Source: Microdochium bolleyi (Eukaryota > Ascomycota > Sordariomycetes > Xylariales > Microdochiaceae). Taken from it: a stretch of 64,000 nucleotides of DNA. Each line of letters begins with the position of its first letter. The first letter of the stretch is position 1. Made by a program: the position numbers and the translations under genes. Positions 44,416-55,282 of the stretch are shown piece by piece. The stretch is taken from the NCBI GenBank assembly GCA_001566295.1, contig KQ964255.1:620001-684000 (forward strand), given 5' to 3'. The notes beneath the pieces are model-generated. The model did no database searches, was not told where the DNA came from, and saw nothing but the letters and a program-made list of their open reading frames with translations.

Positions 44416-45888
44416 ATGGCGTCACACAACGACAGCGCAACGGCGCAGCCACCTGCCGGCCCAGATGCTGTCGCCGAGGCCAATGCGCCAGCAACAGAGC
44501 CGGCCCAGTCGACGGGATCAAAGCGGCCAGCGGAGGATGACCTCGACGTCCAAGAAGACCCGGTCGACAACGACGGCACAGCGACCCCCGGGGACGCACC
44601 GCTGTCCAAGAACCAGCTGCGCAAGCTCAAGCGGCAGAAGCTCTGGGAGGAGAAAAAGGCCGACAAGAAGCTGATCCGCAAGGAGAAGCGGCACGCGAAG
44701 CAGGAGCGCAAGCGCGAGGCCAAGGCAGCGGCCGCCACCTCTGCCGGCGGGAGCAGCGACCCAGCCGGCACCGGCGCCGCCATGCTCGTCGTCAACCAGA
44801 ACAAGCCCGCGCCCAAACAGCCCTCCACCAAGGTGCCAGTCACCGTTGTCCTCGACTGCCAGTACGAAAAGTACATGCTCGACAAGGAGCTCGTGTCCAT
44901 GGCGAGCCAGGCGACGCGGTGCTACTCGGACAACCGCAAGGCGCGGTACCGGGCCAACTTTGTCGTCAGCTCGTTCGGCGGCGAGATGCGCAACCGCTTC
45001 GAGCAGGTGCTCAGCAACCAGTACAAGAGCTGGAAGGGCGTGCACTTCGTCGAGGAAGACTTTGTCAAGGCGGCGCACGACGCGAACGCGTATACCGCGG
45101 GGGCCGAGTACGGCGGGGAGATGATACCCACATTAGAGCAGGGAGAGGGCGTGGCACCTGGGGAGTCCGTCGTCGTCGCGAAGCCGCCGCCGCCAGACAG
45201 CAAGAAGAAGGCCAAGCTCGCAGCGCACGCGCCCGCACCGGAGCTCGAGGCCGCGGACGTGGACAAGTCAATCGTCTACCTGACCGCCGACTCGCCATAC
45301 ACGCTCGACCGGCTGGAGCCCAACACGACCTACGTGATCGGCGGCATCATCGACCGGAACCGCGAGAAGGGCCTGTGCTACCGGGTCGCGCGCGAGCGCA
45401 ATGTGCGGACGGCCAAGCTGCCAATCGGCGAGTTCATGGTGCTGCAGAGCAGGCACGTGCTCGCGACGAACCACGTCATGGAGATTATGCTCAAGTGGCT
45501 GGAGCTGGGGGACTGGGGCGCGGCGTTCATGCAGGTCATCCCCACGCGGAAAGGTGGCAAGTTGAGAGGAGAGGGAGAGGAGGAGGAGGATGACCAGGAG
45601 GATCAGCAGGTCCCGCAGGCTCCAGGAGGTGCCGCAGCGACTGACGACGAGGGCAACCTCGCGGACGTAGAAAAGGGCACGGCCATTGAGGCAGAGAAGC
45701 CCCAAGAGCCAGCACCTGCGAGCCTAGAACCGTCAGAACAAGAGCCAGCCATCGAGGTGGAAGGAGACAACTCCGACGCTGGCCTGGAGAAGAATGCGCT
45801 GAACCAGGAGAGGTGGTCAGCTCCACCGGTCGAGTTCGAAGAAGTGCCCGACCTTGCGGAAGCGCCCAAAAAGAACGGCGCTGTATGA
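44416..45888 (+). CDS. TRM10: tRNA (guanine-9-N1)-methyltransferase TRM10
   Basis: Single exon, 490 residues from the ATG at 44416, which lies in a strong ACCATGG context. The acidic N-terminus leads into a basic helical stretch (LRKLKRQKLWEEKKADKKLI), as in Trm10 proteins. The SPOUT-type catalytic domain has VTVVLDCQYEKYMLDKEL, SIVYLTADSPYTLDRLEPNT, TYVIGGIIDRNREKGLCY and RTAKLPIGEFMVLQSRHVLA, covering the active-site Asp and the SAM-binding knot. It methylates G9 of tRNAs. An acidic C-terminal tail of about 100 residues follows. An in-frame ATG at 44275 would add 47 residues free of acidic residues. Confidence 0.94.
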   Translation: MASHNDSATAQPPAGPDAVAEANAPATEPAQSTGSKRPAEDDLDVQEDPVDNDGTATPGDAPLSKNQLRKLKRQKLWEEKKADKKLIRKEKRHAKQERKREAKAAAATSAGGSSDPAGTGAAMLVVNQNKPAPKQPSTKVPVTVVLDCQYEKYMLDKELVSMASQATRCYSDNRKARYRANFVVSSFGGEMRNRFEQVLSNQYKSWKGVHFVEEDFVKAAHDANAYTAGAEYGGEMIPTLEQGEGVAPGESVVVAKPPPPDSKKKAKLAAHAPAPELEAADVDKSIVYLTADSPYTLDRLEPNTTYVIGGIIDRNREKGLCYRVARERNVRTAKLPIGEFMVLQSRHVLATNHVMEIMLKWLELGDWGAAFMQVIPTRKGGKLRGEGEEEEDDQEDQQVPQAPGGAAATDDEGNLADVEKGTAIEAEKPQEPAPASLEPSEQEPAIEVEGDNSDAGLEKNALNQERWSAPPVEFEEVPDLAEAPKKNGAV

Positions 45889-46626
45889 TCAACATGAAAA
45901 GCATGTAGCAATGTATATTCTCACGTAGTTGATGACGAGAAACCCGTGCATGAACTGCCGGCGGGCCCAAGGAACCGCAACGATTTTCAGGGTTCGAGGT
46001 CACCGTGCAAGCAGACCCACCCCAGTTTCCCATTGTTTGCAGTCCCGTCCCGAGCTGTCGGGACCGGAGAAGCGGGACCTCCGTGCTCTTGGCAGATAAC
46101 ACGAAATCAGCAAAAAAGGTTTGCTTGCATGGATCAGATTCACAGCCCAAAAAAGGAGTCGTTGCTGCAACGCGCGAAATGGCAAAAGTAATAGCTTCCG
46201 CCATAGGGTCTGGCCGGGGATTGAACCCGGGACCTCTCGCATGCTGTAGCTGTAGGGTGGACCCTAAGCGAGAATCATACCACTAGACCACCAGACCGAG
46301 GTGGCTGATCAGAGACGCGGGTGCCTCGTAATCTGCTGATGGAAGAGAGGTGAGATATCGGTGCCTACATTCACGACAGCATCGCAACTGAGCCCGGTGG
46401 CACTCTGACCCCTTTCACCGCGTCACCTTCTGAGGGCAGCAAATTCTGGCTGCTGAGACCACACGTTCACGATCACCATGGTCCCTGTCTCAGTCCAAAC
46501 ATTCATGTAGCCGAGCAAGACCAAACCAACGCTTCGCAGGCGTACTATGGATAACATGTCGTTGCCCATAAAGGCGGGTCGCAGCGATATTGTCGTATTT
46601 TGGGTTCGTCATAGTTAAAGGTCTTG
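45889..46626. other. intergenic region containing a tRNA gene
   Basis: Apart from the tRNA-Pro at 46207-46297 I see no gene. Confidence 0.5.
46207..46297 (-). tRNA. tRNA-Pro(AGG) with a short intron
   Basis: On the minus strand the acceptor stem is GGTCTGG (46297-46291) paired with CCAGACC (46213-46207). The A and B boxes (TGGTCTAGTGGT and GGTTCAATCC) match eukaryotic tRNA genes. The anticodon AGG is at 46265-46263. About 20 nt between TTAGGG and TGCGAG form an intron one nucleotide 3' of the anticodon, the standard nuclear position; removal leaves a 71-nt tRNA. Confidence 0.95.
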
Positions 46627-47727
46627 CTAATCAGGATGGTATCGGCGGACAGCATCGGAAACCCGCATTCGAGAGTGCCCGGTGGCATAGCTGGGCCGGT
46701 AGGTATCTGCACGTGGTCTACTGTTGACGGTGTGTGAAGCACCGGTGTTATCTGTGCTGCTCCGGCGCCGCTTGCGAGCCTGCGGATATTGCACCTCCCG
46801 ATCCCAGGCCTCGATCGATATCGAAGTCCTCAGGAAGCTTCGCAGCTCGTGCAAGAGGAGTCTGGCATTCTCGCGCCCTAAGAAGTCTTTGAGCATCTCC
46901 TCAGCCTGGCCCTGGCTCCCTTGCATGTCGACGGTCTTGAGGATGGCGACGATGTACTCGAGAAGGAACTCGGCATTATTTGCTCGGCGCCGGGTCATGG
47001 CATCAGCACTTGACTGCGATGTGCTGGCGGCTGGCGTCTGCAAAAATTCAAACACCTGCAACTCCCGCCTCAGCCAGGCCCTGGCGCGGGACACGAGCTC
47101 CGCATCAGACTCGAACCGCTGCGGTGTCAGATCTCGATGGGGGCGGTATTGGGCAGTCCGCCGGTTCGAGCCGACATGGAGGGAGTACGTTTGATGCCTG
47201 TACACATCACGGCGACGGAGGACTGCCTCGTTCTCAGAGGGCCTCGGTTGTGGCGCCCACTGTCGGCGTCGACGGTCGAAGCGGTTGGGCCTCGTGCGCT
47301 GCACCTGCGGTAGTGGTTGTGCACCTGCGGTATCTTTCGGTGGTGGCGGCGGCACCACATAGATCTTCACCTTGTTGGCATCGCTACCAGGCGGCTGAAA
47401 GTCATGGGCGACCTCGTTGACGACAGTCTTGCAGAGCGGGCAGCGCGGCTGCTGCTCCAGCCAGCTCAGCAGACAGAGGAAGTCGAAGTTCCGATGGCTG
47501 CAGGGTCGAGCCTCGCACACCTCGGTGATGCTGTCGAGGCATATGACGCAGCAGGAGTCTGCCGCCTCAGCCTCGACATCGTCGGCTTTGAGCGACTCGA
47601 CCTGGGCGAGCGTCCGTTGCAGGACGGCGGACTGGAGATCATCAAGCCTGCTGGTGTCCGCGGCCATATGGCGGCAGGCTGGGTCCGGCAGCGCTGGTGG
47701 GAGTGGTGATGATGAAGAGTCTCGCAT
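46627..47727 (-). CDS. RING finger protein (TOPORS-like E3 ligase candidate)
   Basis: Single exon, 366 residues from the ATG at 47727 (MRDSSSSPLPPALPDP). A RING domain starts near residue 58: CCVICLDSITEV, RPCSHRNFDFLCL and QPRCPLCKTVV. The middle has RRDVYRHQTYSLHVGSNRR and RARAWLRRELQVFEFL, blocks I recall from fungal and TOPORS-like RING proteins. The C-terminal part is helical, then basic and disordered (ARKRRRSSTD). It probably acts as a nuclear E3 ubiquitin or SUMO ligase; the substrate is unknown. It shares a 302-bp promoter region with SLD2. Confidence 0.85.
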   Translation of the reverse strand: MRDSSSSPLPPALPDPACRHMAADTSRLDDLQSAVLQRTLAQVESLKADDVEAEAADSCCVICLDSITEVCEARPCSHRNFDFLCLLSWLEQQPRCPLCKTVVNEVAHDFQPPGSDANKVKIYVVPPPPPKDTAGAQPLPQVQRTRPNRFDRRRRQWAPQPRPSENEAVLRRRDVYRHQTYSLHVGSNRRTAQYRPHRDLTPQRFESDAELVSRARAWLRRELQVFEFLQTPAASTSQSSADAMTRRRANNAEFLLEYIVAILKTVDMQGSQGQAEEMLKDFLGRENARLLLHELRSFLRTSISIEAWDREVQYPQARKRRRSSTDNTGASHTVNSRPRADTYRPSYATGHSRMRVSDAVRRYHPD

Positions 47728-48029
47728 GGATGCCGCTCGGGAATGACGTGAGCAGGTGGGGGCCACTTTAGGTCATCCTGGCCCGGCGCGTCCCAGCACG
47801 CTCGGCGCCGCTAAAAGCCCCGCGCCAGATCGCGTCTGGCATCCTTGCTGCACGCGCTCCGTCTCCACACCCTCCAACAGCTTTAACTCGGATCTCTACA
47901 CCTTATTCTGCCACTGTATCACAACAGCTCAAACAGTTCTAGACCACCTCGTCAATCTTTAGCCTCGCACTCCCGATCCTACAGTACAGCTATCCTTCTG
48001 CCAAACGATATATATAAACCCGAGCAGCG
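47728..48029. other. divergent promoter of the RING gene and SLD2
   Basis: 302 bp; a TATATATAAA run at about 48010 lies only some 20 bp before the SLD2 ATG, so it is probably leader rather than a TATA box. Confidence 0.45.
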
Positions 48030-49552
48030 ATGGACGACGCCGAGCGGCAGGCGTACGAGGCCTCAGCACAACAGCTCCGTGCCGATCTGAAGCGATTCGA
48101 GAGCGACTGGGCCGCCAGCCACGGGGGCTCCAAGCCAGGGCGGGAAGACATCAAAGCCAACGCAGATATTGGTACGGCCCCGAACTCGTCGAGCACTCTA
48201 GAGGCACATTCGCTAACAGCATCTGCTCGACAGCCAACGCGTACAAGAAGTACAACAAGGTCCGCGACATTCTCGCTGGCAAGATTGCGCCCTCACAGAA
48301 GCCCGCCAGGTCACAGAAACGGAGAACAGAGCCGCCGCCAGTACAGTCACCGTCAAAACGTGCTCGGCCTCAGGAGACGCCCTCGAAGATCCGCACCATC
48401 AATGTTGAGGACCCAGACTTCGCGACGCCCTCAACGCGGAGGCTTTTCAGCCCGGCGGTGCCGACATCCATAGGCCCGACACCGCAGAAGGATGGGCGGA
48501 TCCTGGGCCTGTTTGACCTTCTGTCCGGAAGCGAGCAGACACCATCCAAGTCCACCACCGAGAAAGACAAGGACAGGCCGGTGACGGTGCAGGCGACGCC
48601 AACGAAGCGCAAAGCCAGCGAGCTGGACGAGGACGAGGAGAACGGCAGATTTGGCAGGACACCAATGTCGTCCAGCAAGCGCACCATGCTCGACACCTTC
48701 CTGACACCTCTCAAGCGGAGAGATGCGAATGCCGGGACCAAGACGCCTCAGACCGTGAGGAAGCTGGAGTTCTCCACGCCGTCTTTCCTGAGGAGAGCGC
48801 CCCTGCCTGCCGTTGACGAGAACGGCGAGTACAGGTCGCCAGAGCCGTTGCGACTCCCACGCAAGCCCTTTGGTCGCGGTCTCAGCAGCGTGGTCGCGGG
48901 TCTGCGGAGGATGGAGGAGGAGCATCTTGACGACGATCTCGAGGCACTTCGTGAGATGGAGGCAGGAGATACCTCAGCGCCTGCCCCGGCCAAGACCATA
49001 GCAGGCGTGCCAAAGCCGAGACAGGACGTCCTGGTGCCGGACAGCCAAGGACCACAACTCCTGGGCGGGTTCGACGACGAGGGCTTGTACGACAGCGACC
49101 CGGAGCAGCAGGTTGGCCGTGACGGCCAGCCACTGAGGGTGTACCAGAAGAAGGGCCAGAAGCGGACGACAAGACGGGTCAAGATGCGGCCCACTCGCGC
49201 GAAGCGACCCGCGGCCCAGGCAGAGGGCTCTGTGTCAGACGACGACGAGGTCGTTGAGGAGACCCAGATCCAACCGACCGTGCCAGGCGACAGCGATCCG
49301 CTGGATCTCAGCTCTGACAGTGAGTTTGGCGGGTCCGGGAACGAGTCCACCTCGGAGCAGGCCAAGAAGAGATCGAAGGCCACCAAGACCGTCAAGGCCT
49401 CGAAGGAGAAAGTCGAGAAGGGGTCCAAGGTCAAGGAGGTCGTCAAGATGATCAGTGCGACGGCACACGCCAACTTCAAGCGGCTCAAGCTGAAGAACCA
49501 CGGCGCCAAGGGTGGTCCTGGGTTCAACAGCCGTTTCCGGAGGCGGAGATAG
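48030..49552 (+). CDS. SLD2: DNA replication regulator SLD2
   Basis: Two exons, 48030-48171 and 48234-49552, encode 486 residues. The N-terminus has the conserved Sld2/RecQL4 box (LRADLKRFESDWAASHGG, KPGREDIKANADI, then ANAYKKYNKVRDILAGK across the intron). Many S/T-P sites follow (for example SPSKRARPQETPSK, TPSTRRLFSP, FLTPLKRR), consistent with CDK phosphorylation, which lets Sld2 bind Dpb11 and load GINS at origins. The C-terminus is acidic then strongly basic, ending KGGPGFNSRFRRRR, a typical fungal SLD2 tail. Confidence 0.93.
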
Positions 49553-50709
49553 GCCGGGCAGGTCTGGCTGATGATGAGTTACGAAGTCTCGGAATTTGTA
49601 TTATTTGCTCGCATTTTCACGTGGCGTCAGGGGCCTAGCGTAAGACACGGCATTCTGTTGTTTAGTACCTATTTGATGACATACTTCACGCTGCTTTTTA
49701 AAGATAACATGCCCTCCTGCTGAAAGTATCGTGATGTCAGGCACTGCTCTTTGTGAAGCACAGCAGACAGACTGTAACATGTAGCGCCATGCAGAAGTAG
49801 CTTGGTCGTAGGATTAAAGAACAGACCAGCACGGGAGAGCACACGTGGAATTTCGTGTTATTCCTCTCCAAGTAGTCTTTTGTTGCATTTGAGAAAGAGA
49901 AAAAATAACAGGTAAAAAATAAAGATAAAATAAAAAGCGCCAATCTTGAAGAAGACCAGGGAGACGCGTGTGGTCCAATCTCGGACCTGACCTCTCAAAA
50001 CGTTGAGAGTGGAAATTCCGACCATCCAGTCCCGAGGCGCCATCCTGATTCAGCAATACCGTGGGCATCACCACGACAGTTGAGATCGTTGAACCCGGCT
50101 TTTTGGGTGTCGAAGGCCCGACTGCTGCTGCCGCTGCTACGAATCCTGCCGATAATGGTAGAGAAGGCCAGTCAGCAAAAGCAACCGCATGTGTTGACAA
50201 GTGTAAGCAAGCAAATCCGGCAGCGTTTCACGCAGAACAGATACACCAGGCAAACAGGGCTCTTTATGATCTGATTTTTAGCGTCTAGGATTGCCCTCGC
50301 TACTTGCTCGCGGGAGCAAGGCTTGGACTATTTTATTTGTAAATATACCCCCCCGCCCACAACTCCAAAGGACGATGATGTCCGTATGTACAATAAGTTT
50401 TCTTGAGGTCAAGATGGCGTCCTTACCACCGGCATATTTGTCCAGGTCGAATTTGACACAACAACACCCTGCCTTTTCTCGCCGATATTGTATCGAACAC
50501 ATGCAGTATGTGCATACATACTCACGACGGGCTATTCAGGCTGAAGTCTTGGCCCCTTGGGGTCTTTGACTACGATGATATGCCCATACGGAGCCGGCAT
50601 CCCAACCCAAACAGCGACCTCAGAAAATTCCCAGCTCGACTGCTCTTCAAGGTATATCCTACAAGGGAAAGACGAGGACCTCCGGCTGGCTCTCGACATG
50701 CCTGTGCGC
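49553..50709. other. intergenic region, partly AT-rich
   Basis: No gene found. About 49850-49960 and 50270-50560 are AT-richer than the rest. It lies between convergent genes (SLD2 and the Zn2Cys6 regulator). Confidence 0.5.
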
Positions 50710-53700
50710 TCAGAGCTGTGCGAATCCAGCTTCCTCCAGGTGCTTCCCCACCGGCAGCATGGGCCGCCCCTGCATCGGGAACGGCCAGAACAGCGGGTTC
50801 TCTATGCCCGTCACGGCGTGCGCCGCCGGCCCCGACGACGTCCCTCCCCTCATCGGCAGGCCCGTCTCGTTCGTGCCGGGCGACGGCTGCAAGGGGGGCC
50901 CCATGTTGCCCCTCACCTTCTGCAGGTCGTCTGGCGGTGCCTCCACGCTCGGGAGGACACTCGCGGCGGCCCCGGGTGACTTGGCCGGCCAGTCGCACAC
51001 GAAGTCGCCCTCGCTCATGTTGAGCGAGAAGAAGTTGAGCCCGCTCGTGTTCGGCCTCATGAGCCTCTCTGCGGCGCCCGGTGACACGGTAGGCTTATCG
51101 GGCATGTCAATGTCCACCTTCCATTTCTTCGCGAGGTATCGCAGGATGTGCAGTGCCTGCTCGGCAAAGTGGTGGCACGGGGCCATCTCCTCGAGGTCGG
51201 CAATGCCCTGCGCGAGTGCCTGCGCGGCCCGCTCGTCGACGCGGCCCCCGCGACTCATCCCCCCCCGTGCCGACTTCTCCTCGGATCTGTCCGTCTCAGA
51301 TTCTGACCGTGCTGACTGACCGCGGCTGGACCGCTCCTCGCTCTTCGCGCCGGGCGTACGAGAGGTCGAGCCGGCATCGGCATCTTGCCCGTCAGCGGTC
51401 TTGGCTCCGAGTGCCAGGTGCATGATGGACGAGGTGAGGAGGAAGTACGGCACGAAGGATGGCGTGCGTCTCAGCGTGTAGAGCTGTGCGTAGGACCGCA
51501 GGAGGCCCTGGATAGCATCTGCTGCTTGCGAGCAGACGTCCCTGGGCAAGATGCTCGACCCGATGATGCGCAGCTTGATCAGGGGGCGGAAGAGCAGTAA
51601 AATAGCGAAGTGGTAGTACATGCTGCAGACCCGGTCAGCGGTCACATTCAGTTGCCAGTATACGATGCATTGGGCAGGACTTACTGTGCGAACAGTACAG
51701 CCGGGGTGAAGTTGTGCCCCAGTCGGAGCACCTCTGGGATGCTCTCGTACCAGTTCAGGTACTGTGTGTATATGCTGAGCAGGTCTCTGCTTGTCACGGG
51801 TTTGCCTGGAGAGTGCAGGACATAGAGCGACTGGTGAACCAGCTCGCTCAGCTCACAGAAGCACTTGTACACGGAGCGCACGTTGGACGGCTGCTCGCAC
51901 GAGCGCTGCAGCGGCGCGCCTAAGTTGTCGGAGCCTGGCGATCCCACATTCGATCAGTACTGCACCACCTGGAAGGCCGGGCTCGATGTTCAAGAGCTTA
52001 CCATCATCTGTATACGGCTTCCACTGCGACGCCTCCACATCATCGACAATGGCCGGTTTGGGCGGCAAGTGTGGGTACAACGAGCTTTGCGGCAGAGACC
52101 CTGTCGCGAGTGACCATGCACTAGTAACCATGTTAGGTATATCTCCAAGTGAAACATCTGTCGCACCCGTGCAAGAAAAACTTACTGATCCAGCGCGAAA
52201 GCCCCCCAGAAGGTGGCCGACTGCACGGCAATCTCGTCCTCGTCCCCGTTGTTGTCGACATAGTGCAGACCCATCTCGAACGCCAGGCGCATGCTCTGGC
52301 CCGCGTAGTACCAGGACTCGGAATCCCGTCCGCAGCTGGCCTCCCTTATAGACATGATGCCGAGCGCCTGGATCGTGGTCAAGGTGTGGTGATTCTTCTC
52401 CTGGTGGAACAGTCGGAGAGCCTCTTTGAAGAAATGGTCGCCCGAGGTGTAGGGGTCGTTCGGGTCGGCGCGAGTATGGGGATGCGACGAGAATCGGCAG
52501 CCGAGCGCCAGCAGCGCGTTGACTAAAATCTGCGAGCAGAATCGAGGCCGGTTGGCCCAGAAGTCCGTCAGGAAGTGCTCCTTGCTGAGCGACGCAAAAG
52601 TCGGGTACTCCCAGCAAAAGTACAACGCGAGGAGGTGCTGCACAAGTGCGGCATCGCGAGTCACGTGTGTCCAGGTGCTGGGCGTCGTTCTCGAATGCCC
52701 AGATCCTGGTGTTGCCAAGACCTGCTCGACACCTGGATATCGCGGGCCGCTATCTGCTGGCGAGTGCGGCTGGATCCAGTTTCCAACTCTGGGCATCCTC
52801 GGCTCCGCTGACCATTGCATGCTGTCTGCGTACGAGTCGCTGCGCCCTGAGCCCTGGCTCTGCGACGAGAAATCCCAGGGGCTATTCGCCCCGAAATCCT
52901 GGCTCTGCCGGAACGGGTGGTGGTGCTGACTTGGGATAGGACTGGGTGCGACTGGGGGCGGCACGAAGCTGTTCGGACTCCCAATCATGCCGAGATAGCC
53001 CCCAAGGGGAGGGAGCGTGATGCCGGTCATGGGCTCGTTCGCGCGGACGAGATTGCTCAGCTGGCTGATGCTGGGGACCGGTCCAGGTGCCTCACCTGAG
53101 GGATAAGTGTGCAACCAGTCTGCTATGTCCTCAACTTTGTGTCCCGTTCGAAGCCGCTGGATGACCTCGCTTGCGAGGTCGGAGCGATGCAAGGCCGAGA
53201 GAATGCTGTCGCTCTGGCGTTTCTCACGGCGCAGGGCGTCGATCTCGGTGCGCAGGTTCTCTTTCGACTGGCGGACAGGTACCTCGTACACGCACTCGAC
53301 GTCCTTCTGGGATCTGCAGCGCCCGCATGGTCTGTGTCCGTCACACTGCGAGACGGCAGGTTAGTCTTTCTCCGCATAACAGGCTTCTCTGCAACCCAGG
53401 TTACGGCTTCGAAGTCCCAGGCGCACCTCGCGTGGCCGAGCCACCGATTTCCCGGAAACGACGTAGACCACATACCTTGGCGCGCTTCTTGCGGCATTCT
53501 GTACAGGCATTGGGCGTTACGACGCCTAGGCCGCGCCTCCGCTTGGACTGGCTCTCCTGCGCCGCCGCCGACTTGGCCGTCGCGCTGCCCGACTCTGTGT
53601 CCATGTTTGACGAGTCGGGCGGGGAGTTCTCGGGGGCTTCGTGCTTCTTGCCTGCGGTAGGGGTCTCGGAGATGGAACGATGCCGCGGCGCACTGCCGGG

Positions 53701-53727
53701 GGCTGGAGACTGGTGACCATCCTCCAT
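50710..53727 (-). CDS. Zn2Cys6 fungal-type transcription factor
   Basis: Five exons: 53727-53476, 53345-52186, 52120-52002, 51934-51685, 51622-50710, giving 897 residues. Splicing a 130-bp first intron completes the binuclear cluster with spacing C-x2-C-x6-C-x5-C-x2-C-x7-C (NACTECRKKRAK joined to CDGHRPCGRC), then a short coiled-coil-like stretch (KENLRTEIDALRREKRQ). The Fungal_trans domain begins near residue 270 (LVQHLLALYFCWEYPTFASL) and includes the usual AWSLATGSLPQ and MYYHFAILLLFRPLIKLR. Its introns lie inside this domain. The C-terminus is low-complexity. No pathway cluster surrounds it, so its targets are unknown. Confidence 0.92.
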
Positions 53728-55282
53728 GTTATCGTGTTATCGAGTGGTCGATCGACATAGTTGGGCGTCGGACAGCGAGTAGATTGGCCCTCGCGCAAGC
53801 GAAGCGAAGCGGGCAGGCTCAGCAGCTGCGGCCGAGAGACTGAGGAAGAAGACACTGGCTACGCCGGCTGCGATTTGAGGAGGAGCACGATTTATCGACT
53901 CCAGCTTGAAGATTTGCGCAGCCGTTGAAGCACAAAAGCTGCGTCCTTGGCCACGACGGCACGACTGACTCGTTCGCGTGCGTGGGCGAAAGTGGATTCC
54001 GGACCGACGACGACCGGGACGGGAATACACTGCGCGCGATGCGCAAAGGCAGGGAGGTGCTGGTCGGGGACTGCCAATTGGCGACAAACTATGGCAATGC
54101 TCTCTCAAGAATTGGGCTGCTGGTGGAGCTCCCAAGCCGGAGGACTGACGCGGTGGGCGGGCACAGCTCTCGTGAGACCACAGTGATGGCAGTCGGTGAA
54201 CGGCAGGGAGACGCGGGTGACCTCGCCGTCGCAATTGTGCTCTGGGGAGCAGTGCCGGTTGTTGCTGTTGCGCTGCGGAGGGCTGAGGACAGAAAAAAGT
54301 AAGGGTAGAGCGCTGCAACCTGGTGGTGACCTGGCGGGACTTATGACGAGGCGTGCAGGAGGTGTCGGCAGCGACGCCGAGCTGCACTGGAGCTGCACTG
54401 GCCGCTAGTCCCAGGCGGGTGGGAGGTGGGGGGCCACGGCTCCAGGTCTCTCTGGCCTGCCGCGAGCCTTCTGTGAGCCTTCAGCTTGGTTCCCTTTGTG
54501 ATTGGCAGCTACCGCGCGCACCTGTGCCACACTTGTCTTACGGTCCCGGCGGGCAAGGCTCGCCCACAGCACTGGGCACATTCTGTGCGACGAGGCTGTG
54601 AGGCTGTGGGGACAGGAGGAGCATTATTACGCGTAGGCAAGCTCCGTGCTTGTGAGCCGATGTACTTCCGTGGAGAACACAGTCCCAAGCTGCTGCAAAA
54701 ACTCGTCTCAGATCGTCATTTCCCGGGCTGATGGCACCCAAATCGGCGATCCTCCTCCTCCAGTTGGGCAGACCCGTCAGCTTGCAAGGGAGTCCCAAAC
54801 CTTAATCTCTGTTGCGCGCCGTTGGGCCCTCGTCGCCTGTTCATGCACACTCGCACGTCGACCATGATAATGCAGCCCACGGGATCGTCACCATGGGACT
54901 GAGTAGTCCGGCTCGAGGAAATGCTGGTGTGCTGACCGATCCATTGGTCATGACAAGCGGCCCCTGTCACGGGCGGTAACAAGCCAGGGTCTTCCGCCCT
55001 GCCGTCATCCGGGGCTGGTTCCGGGCGACTCATCTCCCGCAAAGCACAATTTCGGTCGGTTATTCACACGTGTTCATGCGGTGCAGGGCCGGGCCGCTGC
55101 TGGCTCACAGGCCCAGTTCTTGAGGTTTGTACCCGAGTTGCTCAAATATGCACCGCGTGCTACGCGCGCCATTCCTGAAATTATCCATAATCGCTAGGTG
55201 CGGAACTGATACACGGAAGGGAGAAAAAAAAGGGGGAAAAAAAGAGACATGATATAACGACGTTGCTCCCGAGTAACGAGAC
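53728..55282. other. 1.5-kb intergenic region
   Basis: No gene supported. The left part should be promoter and leader of the Zn2Cys6 regulator; the right end is the 3' flank of the BRR6/BRL1 gene. Confidence 0.5.
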
